Source: Patulibacter sp. SYSU D01012 (GTDB lineage: Bacteria; Actinomycetota; Thermoleophilia; Solirubrobacterales; Solirubrobacteraceae). Taken from it: a stretch of DNA of 64,000 nt. The stretch covers positions 1,116,001-1,180,000 of the forward strand of contig NZ_JAFMTB010000002.1 of the NCBI RefSeq assembly GCF_017916475.1, given 5' to 3'. The position numbers were made by a program, and so were the translations under genes. Position 1 is the stretch's first letter. Each line of letters starts with the position of its first letter. Of this stretch, positions 28,107 through 36,106 are shown piece by piece. The notes beneath the pieces were generated by a model. It made no database searches and was not told where the DNA came from. It worked only from the letters and a program-made list of their open reading frames with translations.

Positions 28107-28273
28107 GCACCCCCGCGCACGCGTCCCGTCGACCGATGTCCGACCCGCCGGAGGGGCGACGGACCGTCGGTCGCCCGGCCCCGCGACGGCCCCGCGGCCG
28201 GGCGCTTCGGGGGCCTCCGCCGCCGTCAGGGCGCGGCGTGCCCCACGCCGACCGGACGGTAATGAAACGACCG

Positions 28274-28293
28274 AACGGTCGGCTCCGACCGTT
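28274..28293. promoter_or_regulatory. Palindrome AACGGTCGG-CT-CCGACCGTT, candidate operator
   Basis: Two perfect 9-base arms are separated by two bases, about 130 bases upstream of the first amidase gene. The CCGACCGTT half-site resembles TetR-family operators of actinobacteria. No regulator gene of that family lies in the window, so the binder would be encoded elsewhere. The A/T-richer surroundings (AATGAAACG) stand out from the GC-rich DNA. Confidence 0.5.
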
Positions 28294-28424
28294 GTCGCAA
28301 GCGTTCGAACACAGGTGCTCCACGTGGCCAGGATGGGCCCCGGCGACCCCGACCTACCGTTCGCGGCGTACTCCGGTGGGCCGCCGAGACGGGCCGCCTC
28401 TCCCCTCCCCACGAGGACCCCTGC

Positions 28425-30413
28425 ATGCGTGACACCTCCGCCGTCGCGGACGCGGTCGACGACGCCGTCGTCGACCGCCCTGCCGCCGAGACGGCCCACT
28501 CATCCGGCCTGAGCCGCCGGGCGCTGATCGGCAAGGGCGCCGCCGTCGGCGTCGGCGCCGCGGTCCTGGCCGGCGGCCTCTCCACCCCGGCCGGCGCGCG
28601 GACCACGACGGTCGCGAAGGCCTCCTCGTCGGTCCTGCCGTCCGTCGCCGAGGTGCAGGAGCGCCTGGAGACGGTGCGCCTGGTCGACCTGGAGATCGTC
28701 GAGCTCGCCGCGCTGCTGCAGGCCGGCGAGCTGACGTCGGTCGAGATCACCCAGGCGTACTTCGACCGCATCGCGAAGCTCAACGGCGCGTTCGAGGTCT
28801 ACGGCGACAACGGCGGCTACAACGCGTTCGTCCGCATCGACGAGGCGGACGCGATGGCCGCCGCGAAGGCCGCGGACGAGCGCCTGAAGGCGGCGCGCGC
28901 CGGCGGCCCGCCTGCGCCGATCCTGTGCGGCATCCCGCTCGCGGTGAAGGACTCGATCGGGCTGAAGGGCCGGCCGGCGCAGAACGGCACGGTCGCCTTC
29001 AAGGGCAACGTCGCGAACGAGGACCCGCCCGCGATCGCCCGGCTGCGCGAGCAGGGCGCCGTCTTCCTGGGCCACACGATCTGCTCCGCGTTCTCGGGGT
29101 CGATCACCGGCACGTTCGCCGGCAACGCCTGGAACAAGGACTACTTCCCCGGCGGATCGAGCCAGGGCTCCGGCGTCGCGCCCGTCGCGCGCCTGGCCGC
29201 CGGCGCCATCGGCGAGGAGACCGGCGGATCGATCATCTTCCCGTCGGCGGCCAACGGCGCGTCGGGCATCAAGCCGTCGCTGGGCACGTGCTCGAGCGCG
29301 GGCGTCATGCCGCTCACGCCGGGCCACGACGTCATCGGGCCGATCACGCGCTCCATGCGCGACTCGGCGGTCGTGCTGAACGCGATGATGGGGGCCGACC
29401 CGTCCGGCGACCAGCAGACCCTGTCCTCGCCCCTGCCGTTCACCGCGCTGCCCCTCACGCCGAGCGGCGGCGCCAAGCCGCTCGCCGGCCTGACGATCGG
29501 CGTGCCCCAGACCGACTGGCTGACGGGGAGCGGCGGCGCCGGCACGTCGCCGCAGGCGCTCTACGCCGCGGACAACCGGGCCGTGTTCGACCGCGTGCGG
29601 GCCGAGCTCGAAGCGCTCGGGGCCGAGGTCGTCGACTTCCCCGGCATGGACATGCGGGACGCGAGCCTCAACACGTACTTCAGCTCGTCGGACGTCCTCG
29701 AGACGGTCGACGGGTCGAACGTCAGCCCGTCGTCGGCGGTGCGCTACTCCAACCTGTACGAGATCAAGTACGCCAAGGCCGTCGGCGACTTCGCGAAGAC
29801 GGCCCCCGCCAGTCAGGCCTCGCTGCTGCTGAGCAACTACGGGCGCCGCGCCGGGAACGCCGCGTCGAACTCGGGCGTGCCCGTCACGTACGCGGCGGCG
29901 ACCGCCCTGTACGGCGGCGTCTCGACCGGCGCGCGGCGCGAGGGCGAGCGCCGCCGCCGCCAGACCGCGGCGAACTACCAGGCCGCGCTCGACGCCGCCG
30001 GGGTCGACTTCATGCTCGTCATGAACTTCGGCACGAAGATCACGAAGCGGACGGGCGGCAGCTCGGGCCTGCGCTACCGCACCTACTACCAGGTGCCCAA
30101 CGCCCTGGCGTGGCCGATGCTGTCGTTCCCCGCCGGCTACGGCAGCGACGCCGACGGCCTGCCGATCTCGGTGCAGTTCTGGGGGCCGCGGTTCTCGGAG
30201 CCGCAGATCATCCAGGCCGCCATCGACTACCAGGCCGCGCACCCCGAGCACCACCGCGCGGCGCCGAAGGACCCGACGGTCGCGATCACCGCGAAGAGCC
30301 GGCGCCTGTCCCAGAAGCAGGTCGACGCGGTCGAGCTGACCCCCGACCCGATGCTGACGAACGATCCCGACGCCCACGAGGCCGGGTTCCCCGACGAGTA
30401 CCGCCCCCGCTAG
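28425..30413 (+). CDS. Tat-exported amidase-signature hydrolase (first paralogue)
   Basis: The 662-residue protein has a twin-arginine signal (GLSRRALIGKGAAVGVGAAVLAGG) and then an amidase-signature domain. The catalytic triad is visible: Lys175 in CGIPLAVKDSIG, cis-Ser245 in GGSSQGSG and the nucleophile Ser269 in EETGGSIIFPSA, with the usual 24-residue Ser-Ser spacing. The C-terminal part (WGPRFSEPQIIQAAIDYQAAHPEHH) closes the fold. It hydrolyses an amide or ester outside the cytoplasm; the substrate is unknown. GAGGA lies eight bases before the ATG. It is followed by a small protein and a close paralogue. Confidence 0.92.
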   Translation: MRDTSAVADAVDDAVVDRPAAETAHSSGLSRRALIGKGAAVGVGAAVLAGGLSTPAGARTTTVAKASSSVLPSVAEVQERLETVRLVDLEIVELAALLQAGELTSVEITQAYFDRIAKLNGAFEVYGDNGGYNAFVRIDEADAMAAAKAADERLKAARAGGPPAPILCGIPLAVKDSIGLKGRPAQNGTVAFKGNVANEDPPAIARLREQGAVFLGHTICSAFSGSITGTFAGNAWNKDYFPGGSSQGSGVAPVARLAAGAIGEETGGSIIFPSAANGASGIKPSLGTCSSAGVMPLTPGHDVIGPITRSMRDSAVVLNAMMGADPSGDQQTLSSPLPFTALPLTPSGGAKPLAGLTIGVPQTDWLTGSGGAGTSPQALYAADNRAVFDRVRAELEALGAEVVDFPGMDMRDASLNTYFSSSDVLETVDGSNVSPSSAVRYSNLYEIKYAKAVGDFAKTAPASQASLLLSNYGRRAGNAASNSGVPVTYAAATALYGGVSTGARREGERRRRQTAANYQAALDAAGVDFMLVMNFGTKITKRTGGSSGLRYRTYYQVPNALAWPMLSFPAGYGSDADGLPISVQFWGPRFSEPQIIQAAIDYQAAHPEHHRAAPKDPTVAITAKSRRLSQKQVDAVELTPDPMLTNDPDAHEAGFPDEYRPR

Positions 30414-30434
30414 GCCACAGCCCGGAGCCCTCCC

Positions 30435-31058
30435 ATGCCCTACATGACCGTCGGCTGGACCGCCACGTACTCGATCGGCCACATGCCGCAGGACGCGAGC
30501 TACGTGGCCGAGACCCCCCTGACCATCGGCTGGACCGGCAAGGTCTCGACCTACGTCCTGCCCTACGACCTGGCGGACCTGGCCGTGACGGCCGGCGAGC
30601 CGGACCCCGTCGTCGTCAACCCGCCGACGGGCCCGGCGCCCGCCGCCGGCGTGCCCGTCGTCGCGCCGCCGTCCGGCACCGTTCGCCCGGCGACGCCGCC
30701 GCGCGTGGCCCTGCAGGCCCGCGTCAACCCGGCGCTCTTCCGCCGCCGCGGCGTCCGCGTGCGCCTGACGCTCGCCGAGCCCGCCACCGTCGAGGTGTAC
30801 GCGACCGCCCGCGTGCGGAAGACGCTGTCGCGCCGCCGCACGAAGACGGTGACCCGCCGCATCACCCAGCAGCGCCGCCTGAGCCTGAAGCCCGGCTCGT
30901 ACGCGCTGCGCCTGAAGCCGTCCGCGGCCGGCCTGCGCACCGTCGGCGCCCGCTCGCGCCTGACCGGCTCGGTGACGATCAAGGTCCGCTACCGCGACGG
31001 CCGCCGCGCGACGCTCAAGCGCGCCGTCCGCATCGCCCGCAGCACGAAGAACGCCTAG
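30435..31058 (+). CDS. Small protein of unknown function between two amidases
   Basis: The 207-residue protein begins MPYMTVGWTATYSIGHMPQDASYVAETPLTIGW, with no signal peptide. A Pro-rich middle follows, then a basic C-terminal domain with regularly spaced beta strands (RVNPALFRRRGVRVRLTLAEPATVEVYATARV and GSVTIKVRYRDGRRATLKRAVRIARS). Similar C-terminal beta domains end several extracytoplasmic proteins in this window. It starts 21 bases after the first amidase and ends eight bases before the second, so the three form one operon. The role is unknown; it could be an accessory or anchoring factor. Confidence 0.65.
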   Translation: MPYMTVGWTATYSIGHMPQDASYVAETPLTIGWTGKVSTYVLPYDLADLAVTAGEPDPVVVNPPTGPAPAAGVPVVAPPSGTVRPATPPRVALQARVNPALFRRRGVRVRLTLAEPATVEVYATARVRKTLSRRRTKTVTRRITQQRRLSLKPGSYALRLKPSAAGLRTVGARSRLTGSVTIKVRYRDGRRATLKRAVRIARSTKNA

Positions 31059-31066
31059 GAGCCCGC

Positions 31067-33103
31067 ATGCACGACATCACCGACACCACCGTCGACGGCG
31101 GGACGACCACCGCCGTCGCGGAGCCCGCGGGCCTGTCCCGCCGCGGCCTGCTCGGCCGCGCCGGCGTGCTCGGCGCCGCGGGCGCCGCCCTGGCCGCCAC
31201 CGCCTCGCCCGCCGCGGCGGCCCCGAAGGCCAAGGCCGCCGCGGCGCCCGCCGTGCGCGCCGCGGCGGCGCCGCCGCTGCCCGACGCCGCCGCCGTCAAG
31301 GCGCTCGGCAAGCCGCTCGTCGACCACGAGATCTTCGAGCTCGCCGCGCTGCTGCGCTCCGGCGACACCACCGCCGTCGCGCTCACGGAGGCGTACCTCG
31401 ACCGGATCGACCGCTTCAACGGGCCGTTCGAGGTCTACGGCGACAACGGCGGCTACAACACGTTCGTCCGCATCGCCCGCGACGAGGCGCTGGAGCAGGC
31501 CCGCGCCGCGGACGTGCGGATCGCCGTCGAGCGCGCCGGCGGCGAGGCCGCCCCGCTGCTGTGCGGCATCCCGCTGGGCATCAAGGACTCCGTCGGCGTC
31601 GCCGGCCGGCCGTCGAAGAACGGCACCCACAACTTCGACGCGAACGTCGCGCTCGAGGACGCCACCGCCGTCGGCCGCCTGCGCGACCAGGGCGCCGTCT
31701 TCCTGGGCCACTGCATCTGCTCGGCGTACTCCGGCGTCATCGCCGGCACCTTCGCCGGCAACGCGTGGAACAAGGACTACGTGCCCGGCGGGTCCAGCCA
31801 GGGCTCGGGGGCCGCCCCGATCAACCGCCTCGCCGCCGCGGCGATCGGCGAGGAGACCGGCGGCTCGATCACCTGGCCGGCGGCCATCAACGGCTCGTCC
31901 GCCATCAAGCCGTCGCTGGGCCTCGGATCGATGGCCGGCGTCATGCCGCTCTCCGCCACCTACGACGTCCTGGGGCCGCTCGCCCGCTCGGGCCGCGACG
32001 CCGCGCTGATCATGAACGCGCTGATCGGGCCGGACCCCGACAACGACCCGCAGTCGCTGGCCGCGCCGACGCCGTTCCCCGTCCTGCCGATGACTCCGCG
32101 CCAGGGATCCAAGCCCCTCAAGGGGCTGACGATCGGCATCCCGCAGACCGACTGGATGACGAAGTCCGTCTACGACCCGGCCACGAAGGGCGTCGTCTCG
32201 ACGGTGGTGAAGGCGTCGCCGCAGGCGCTCTACGACGCCGACCACCGGGCGGCCTTCGACCGCGTCCGGGCCGAGCTCGAGGCGATGGGCGCGACCGTCA
32301 AGGAGTTCCGCGGCCTCGACATCACGGACTACGGCACCGAGGAGAGCAACTACCTCGACGGCGACAACCCGTACTACAACAACCCCGCGGTCCTGCAGAC
32401 CGTCGACGGGACCGAGGTGACGCCGCGCAACGCCGTCGTCCTGGCCAACCGCGCGGAGATCCGGTACATCGAGGCGGTCGCCGAGTTCGCGGCCACGCAG
32501 CCCACGGCGGTGCAGACGGCCCTGGCCGCGCAGTACGGCCGGCGCCCCGGGGGCACGACGGACGCGAGCGTCGCGCCGACGTTCGCCGCGTCGGCGGCGC
32601 TGAACAACGGCGTCTCGGCCGCGGCCCGCAACGAGGGGGAGCGCCGCCGGCGGCTGCTGATCACGAAGTACCAGAAGGCCCTCGACGACGCGGGCGTCGA
32701 CGTCATGCTCGTCATGTCGATCGGCGCCGAGGTCGGCAAGCGCAACCCCGACAACGCGAGCGACGGCCTGCCGCTGCGCCGCTACAACCAGATCGCGAAC
32801 GACCTCTCCTGGCCGCTCGTCTCCTTCCCGGTCGGCACGACGTCGAACGCGGGCCTGCCGATCTGCGTCCAGCTGTGGGGTCCGCGGTTCAGCGAGCCGC
32901 GCCTGGTGCAGGCGATGATCGACTACCAGGCGAAGCACCCCGAGCACCACACCCGGTTCCCCGCCGACCCGGCGGAGGCGCCGAAGGCCCTCTCGCGCGC
33001 GCGGGCCGCGCGGGCGGCCGACGGCGAGGCCGGCCCCGTCGACCCGTTCGGCACGAACGACCCGGTGGCGACGGAGCTCGCCGCCGTCGCCGCGCGCAAG
33101 TAG
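31067..33103 (+). CDS. Tat-exported amidase-signature hydrolase (second paralogue)
   Basis: The 678-residue protein has a twin-arginine signal (GLSRRGLLGRAGVLGAAGAALAA) and an Ala/Lys-rich linker. The amidase domain has Lys173 (CGIPLGIKDSVG), cis-Ser243 (GGSSQGSG) and Ser267 (EETGGSITWPAA). Long stretches match the first paralogue, for example GPFEVYGDNGGYNTFVRI and FLGHCICSAYSGVIAGTFAGN. Differences cluster around the loop after the nucleophile and an insertion near SVYDPATKGVVSTVVK, which suggests a different substrate. AGGAG overlaps the preceding stop. It ends the three-gene operon. Confidence 0.92.
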   Translation: MHDITDTTVDGGTTTAVAEPAGLSRRGLLGRAGVLGAAGAALAATASPAAAAPKAKAAAAPAVRAAAAPPLPDAAAVKALGKPLVDHEIFELAALLRSGDTTAVALTEAYLDRIDRFNGPFEVYGDNGGYNTFVRIARDEALEQARAADVRIAVERAGGEAAPLLCGIPLGIKDSVGVAGRPSKNGTHNFDANVALEDATAVGRLRDQGAVFLGHCICSAYSGVIAGTFAGNAWNKDYVPGGSSQGSGAAPINRLAAAAIGEETGGSITWPAAINGSSAIKPSLGLGSMAGVMPLSATYDVLGPLARSGRDAALIMNALIGPDPDNDPQSLAAPTPFPVLPMTPRQGSKPLKGLTIGIPQTDWMTKSVYDPATKGVVSTVVKASPQALYDADHRAAFDRVRAELEAMGATVKEFRGLDITDYGTEESNYLDGDNPYYNNPAVLQTVDGTEVTPRNAVVLANRAEIRYIEAVAEFAATQPTAVQTALAAQYGRRPGGTTDASVAPTFAASAALNNGVSAAARNEGERRRRLLITKYQKALDDAGVDVMLVMSIGAEVGKRNPDNASDGLPLRRYNQIANDLSWPLVSFPVGTTSNAGLPICVQLWGPRFSEPRLVQAMIDYQAKHPEHHTRFPADPAEAPKALSRARAARAADGEAGPVDPFGTNDPVATELAAVAARK

Positions 33104-33127
33104 TCCCCGCGCCAGCCGACCGACCGG

Positions 33128-33133
33128 TAGGCT
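33128..33133 (+). promoter_or_regulatory. Candidate -10 box (TAGGCT) for the leader and IlvM-like gene
   Basis: TAGGCT ends eight bases before the ATG of a 28-codon leader ORF (five before an in-frame GTG), so the leader would be translated from the very 5' end of the transcript. Confidence 0.45.
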
Positions 33134-33141
33134 GGCGCGTG

Positions 33142-33228
33142 ATGGCGCACCGCCACGCGACGCTCCCGTCCCCGTCCCGCACCCGCGGGCGGGGCGGTGC
33201 TGCCGTCGTCCTGGCCATTACCACCTGA
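33142..33228 (+). CDS. Candidate branched-chain leader peptide (28 codons)
   Basis: This short ORF starts MAHRHATLPS and ends GGAAVVLAITT followed by TGA. The cluster of Val, Val, Leu and Ile just before the stop, upstream of an acetolactate-synthase small-subunit homologue, is what ilv attenuation leaders look like. The Ile codon is ATT and one Ala codon is GCT, both rare in this GC-rich DNA, which would sharpen sensing. A hairpin begins right after the stop codon. It is too short for protein-level proof. Confidence 0.55.
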   Translation: MAHRHATLPSPSRTRGRGGAAVVLAITT

Positions 33229-33312
33229 GCCTGCGCGCCCGTCGCGCAGGCCCGTCGTCCCGCGCGGACGGCAGGTGGTGCGTGCGCGAGCAGCGGCACG
33301 GCCCGTCGGCCG
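33229..33312 (+). promoter_or_regulatory. Candidate attenuator with alternative hairpins
   Basis: GCCTGCGCG (33229-33237) and CGCGCAGGC (33243-33251) form a perfect 9-bp stem directly after the leader stop. The right arm can pair instead with a downstream strand: TCGCGCA (33242-33248) with TGCGCGA (33283-33289). Further short stems are CGTGC/GCACG (33281-33300) and CGGCC/GGCCG (33299-33312), the last just before the GGGAGGAGG ribosome-binding region. Mutually exclusive pairings of this kind are typical of attenuation; the terminator stem is weak. Confidence 0.45.
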
Positions 33313-33331
33313 CCGGGAGGAGGAGTCCCCC

Positions 33332-33613
33332 GTGCTGCACCACGTCGAGCTGACGCTCACCCCGACCGACCCCACCGCCCTCGAGCGCGTCGTCGCCACG
33401 TGCCGCGCGCGCCGCTGCGCCGTCGTCGCGCTCGCCTTCGAGACGACCGACGCCGCCGGGCGCCTGCGGATGACCGTCGACGGCGATCCGGGCCGGGTCC
33501 GCCATCTGCTGCGCCGGCTCGGTGGCCTGGTCGGCGTGCTCGACGCCGACGGCGCGCCGTCGGGCCCCGCGGGCGGGGCGGCGGCGGACGTGACGGCCGC
33601 CCGCGCCGGCTGA
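33332..33613 (+). CDS. IlvM-like ACT-domain protein (acetolactate synthase small-subunit homologue)
   Basis: The 93-residue protein has one ACT domain: [36 protein letters not shown], then [28 protein letters not shown]. The layout follows E. coli IlvM (HQVNV...ETLERVLRVVRHRGF), the short small subunit that activates acetolactate synthase. The GTG at 33332 has GGGAGGAGG upstream. No catalytic subunit gene is near, so it must act with an enzyme encoded elsewhere or have another amino-acid-sensing role. A terminator hairpin overlaps its stop codon. Confidence 0.65.
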   Translation: MLHHVELTLTPTDPTALERVVATCRARRCAVVALAFETTDAAGRLRMTVDGDPGRVRHLLRRLGGLVGVLDADGAPSGPAGGAAADVTAARAG

Positions 33614-33624
33614 CGCCGGCGCGG
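33601..33624. terminator. Bidirectional terminator overlapping a stop codon
   Basis: CCGCGCCGGC (33601-33610) and GCCGGCGCGG (33615-33624) form a perfect 10-bp stem. Its 4-base loop TGAC contains the stop codon of the IlvM-like gene. It also ends the large minus-strand operon, whose last stop codon starts at 33641. Confidence 0.7.
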
Positions 33625-33638
33625 CGACGCCCGGGCCG

Positions 33639-34721
33639 CTACGCGGGGGCGTCCAGCGCGTCCGCGACGGCGGCCGCGGCCTGCGTGGTCGTCGCCGTCC
33701 CGCCCAGGTCGCGGGTGCGCGCGCCGCCGTCCCGCAGCGCGGTGCCGACGGCGCGCTCCAGGGCGTCGGCCGCTCCGGGGCAGCCGACGTCGCGCAGCAG
33801 CATCGCGCCCGACAGCACCGCCGCCGTCGGGTTGGCGATCCCCTGCCCCGCGATGTCCGGCGCCGAGCCGTGGACGGGCTCGAAGAACCCGGGCACGTCG
33901 ACGCCGGGCGCGACGTTCGCGCTCGGGGCCATCCCCAGGCCGCCCGCGAACGGGGCGCCCAGGTCGGAGAGGATGTCGCCGAACAGGTTGGAGCACAGGA
34001 CGACGCCGAGCGACTCGGGGCGGGCGACCATCCGCGTCGCCAGGGCGTCCACGTACGCCTGCTCGCGCGGCACGTCGGGGAACTCGCGCTCGCCGAGCTC
34101 GGCGACGACCTCGTCCCACAGGCCGTAGCCGTGGCGGGCGACGTTGCTCTTCGTCGCCAGCGTCAGGGTCTGCCCGCGCTCGCGCGCGTGGCCGAAGCCG
34201 CAGCGGGCGATCCGCTCGATCGCGCGCCGGGAGTGCACGGCCACCTCGGTGGCGACCTCGTCCGGCGTTCCCTGGTGCACGCGCCCGCCGATGCCGGCGT
34301 ACTCGCCCTCGGTGTTCTCGCGCACGACGAGCAGGTCGACCTCGGCGCCCTCCCGCGCCGGCGTGGCGACCCCGGGCCAGCCCACGATCGGCCGCAGGTT
34401 GGCGTACAGCTGCAGGCCCTTGCGCAGCGGCAGCACGAGCGTCCAGACCGAGACGTCCGGGTCGACCTGCGGGTGGCCGATGGCGCCGAACAGGATGGCG
34501 TCGTGCGCGCGGACGACGTCGATCGCGTCGTCGGGCATCGCGTGGCCGGTGCGCAGCAGCCGGTCGCCGCCCCAGTCCAGGTCGGTCACGTCGAGCGTGA
34601 CGCCGTCGGCCGCGGCGGCCCGCGCGATCACCGGCAGCGCGGCGTCGAGCACCTCGGGGCCGATGCCGTCCCCGCGCACGGCCGCCACGCGGACGCGGCG
34701 CGTCCCGTCCGCGCCGCTCAC
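33639..34721 (-). CDS. Beta-decarboxylating dehydrogenase (tartrate/malate/isopropylmalate family)
   Basis: This 360-residue enzyme has the family start [21 protein letters not shown], the substrate region [39 protein letters not shown], the metal-binding Asp cluster in [27 protein letters not shown], and the NAD-contact motif [19 protein letters not shown]. The YANLRP block and the operon context favour a tartrate/D-malate-type (TtuC/DmlA) enzyme over leucine biosynthesis. The GTG at 34721 overlaps the aldehyde dehydrogenase stop by four bases. It is the last gene of the operon and may oxidatively decarboxylate the end product. Confidence 0.85.
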   Translation of the reverse strand: MSGADGTRRVRVAAVRGDGIGPEVLDAALPVIARAAAADGVTLDVTDLDWGGDRLLRTGHAMPDDAIDVVRAHDAILFGAIGHPQVDPDVSVWTLVLPLRKGLQLYANLRPIVGWPGVATPAREGAEVDLLVVRENTEGEYAGIGGRVHQGTPDEVATEVAVHSRRAIERIARCGFGHARERGQTLTLATKSNVARHGYGLWDEVVAELGEREFPDVPREQAYVDALATRMVARPESLGVVLCSNLFGDILSDLGAPFAGGLGMAPSANVAPGVDVPGFFEPVHGSAPDIAGQGIANPTAAVLSGAMLLRDVGCPGAADALERAVGTALRDGGARTRDLGGTATTTQAAAAVADALDAPA

Positions 34722-36106
34722 AGCGCCACGCACACGTTCTTGACCTGGGTGTAGGCGTACATCGCGTCCATTCCCTTCCCGCGCCCGTAGCCCGAGCGCT
34801 TCATCCCGCCGAACGGGATCTCGACGCCGCCCGCGACGCCGTACGAGTTGACGAACACCTGCCCGACCTGCAGCGCCCCGGCGACGCGGTGCGCGCGCGA
34901 CAGGTCGCGGGTCCACACGCCGGCGACCAGGCCGTACGGCGAGTCGTTGGCCAGCGCCACGGCCTCGTCGTCGTCCGCGAACGGGGTGGCCGCCAGGACC
35001 GGCCCGAAGACCTCCTCGCGGAAGAGCTCCATCGCCGGGGTGACGCCCGTGACGAGCGTGGCGTCCAGGTACCAGCCGTCCTCGCGGCCCGCGGGCGCGC
35101 CGCCCCCGACGGCGACGGTGGCGCCCTCGGCCCGGGCGGTGTCGAGCATCCGCGTGGCCCGGTCGAGCTGCTGCTGCGCGACGACGGGGCCCAGGTCCGG
35201 GTCCTCCGCGCCGGGTCCCACCCGCAGGTCGGCGAACGCGCGCCCGACGCGCGCGACGACCTCGTTGTGGACGTCGCGGTGCACGAGCAGGCGGCTGCCG
35301 GCCGAGCAGCTCTGCCCCGCGTTCTGGATCAGCGCCTTCACGACCGCCGGCACCACGCGGTCCAGGTCGGCGTCGGCGAAGACGACGTTCGGCGACTTGC
35401 CGCCGAGCTCGAGCTCGACGGGCACCAGGCGCTCGGCGCAGGCGTGAGCGACGCGCGAGCCGGTCGCCGCCGACCCGACGAACGTCACGTGCGCGACGTC
35501 GGGGTGGTCGACGAGCGCGGCGCCGACCGCGCCGTGGCCCGTCGCGACGCCGACCATCCCCTCGGGGATGCCGGCCTCGACGGCCAGCGCCGCCCAGCGC
35601 AGGGGCGTCTGCGACGCCAGCTCGGACGGCTTGACGACGACCGCGTTCCCGCCGGCGAGCGCCGGCGCGGCGACCCGCGTGATCATCTGCAGCGGGTAGT
35701 TCCACGGGATGATCTGCGCGCAGACGCCCCACGGCTCGCGCACCGTGTAGTCGACGACGTCGGGCCCCAGCGGGATCGACCGCCCCTCGAGCTTGTCGCA
35801 CGCGCCGGCGTAGAACTCGAGGTAGCGGACCGTCACGGCGACGTCGGCGCGCGCCTGGGCCAGCGGCTTGCCGGTGTCGCGGCACTCCAGGTCGGCGAGC
35901 TGCTCGCCGTCGCGCTCGATCAGCCGCGCCAGCCGCAGCAGCGCCGCGGCCCGCGTGACGGGGAAGCGCCACTCGCGGGACGAGCGCTGCGCGTCCCGGG
36001 CCGCGCGGACGACCGCGTCGACCTGCTCCACCGTCATCTCGACGACCTCGGCGAACGGCTCGCGCGTCGCCGGGTCGACGGCGGGGAACGTCTCCGCGGC
36101 GCTCAC
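34718..36106 (-). CDS. Aldehyde dehydrogenase family protein
   Basis: The 462-residue NAD(P)-dependent enzyme shows PWNYPLQMITRVAAPALAGGNAVVVKPSE (cofactor region), TFVGSAATGSRVAHACAERLVPVELELGGKSPNVVF (with the general-base Glu in LELGGK) and NAGQSCSAGSRLLVH (catalytic Cys in GQSCSAG). The C-terminal EVFGPVLAATPFADDDEAVALANDSPYGL and NSYGVAGGVEIPFGGMKRSGYGRGKG complete it. It is slightly short at the N-terminus. It is translationally coupled on both sides (GTGA overlaps). It probably oxidises an aldehyde formed by the preceding SDR. Confidence 0.93.
   Translation of the reverse strand: MSAAETFPAVDPATREPFAEVVEMTVEQVDAVVRAARDAQRSSREWRFPVTRAAALLRLARLIERDGEQLADLECRDTGKPLAQARADVAVTVRYLEFYAGACDKLEGRSIPLGPDVVDYTVREPWGVCAQIIPWNYPLQMITRVAAPALAGGNAVVVKPSELASQTPLRWAALAVEAGIPEGMVGVATGHGAVGAALVDHPDVAHVTFVGSAATGSRVAHACAERLVPVELELGGKSPNVVFADADLDRVVPAVVKALIQNAGQSCSAGSRLLVHRDVHNEVVARVGRAFADLRVGPGAEDPDLGPVVAQQQLDRATRMLDTARAEGATVAVGGGAPAGREDGWYLDATLVTGVTPAMELFREEVFGPVLAATPFADDDEAVALANDSPYGLVAGVWTRDLSRAHRVAGALQVGQVFVNSYGVAGGVEIPFGGMKRSGYGRGKGMDAMYAYTQVKNVCVAL

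Noticed and set aside
26938-28323. Pro/Arg-rich repeat protein encoded by the repeat array
   Set aside because: Several frames on both strands are open at once, the higher-order unit of 82-83 bases is not a multiple of three so the peptide pattern changes frame, and there is no start with a ribosome-binding site.
33639-34721. leuB (leucine biosynthesis), supported by the nearby IlvM-like gene
   Set aside because: It is on the opposite strand, coupled to catabolic dehydrogenases, and its substrate region fits tartrate/malate-type enzymes better.
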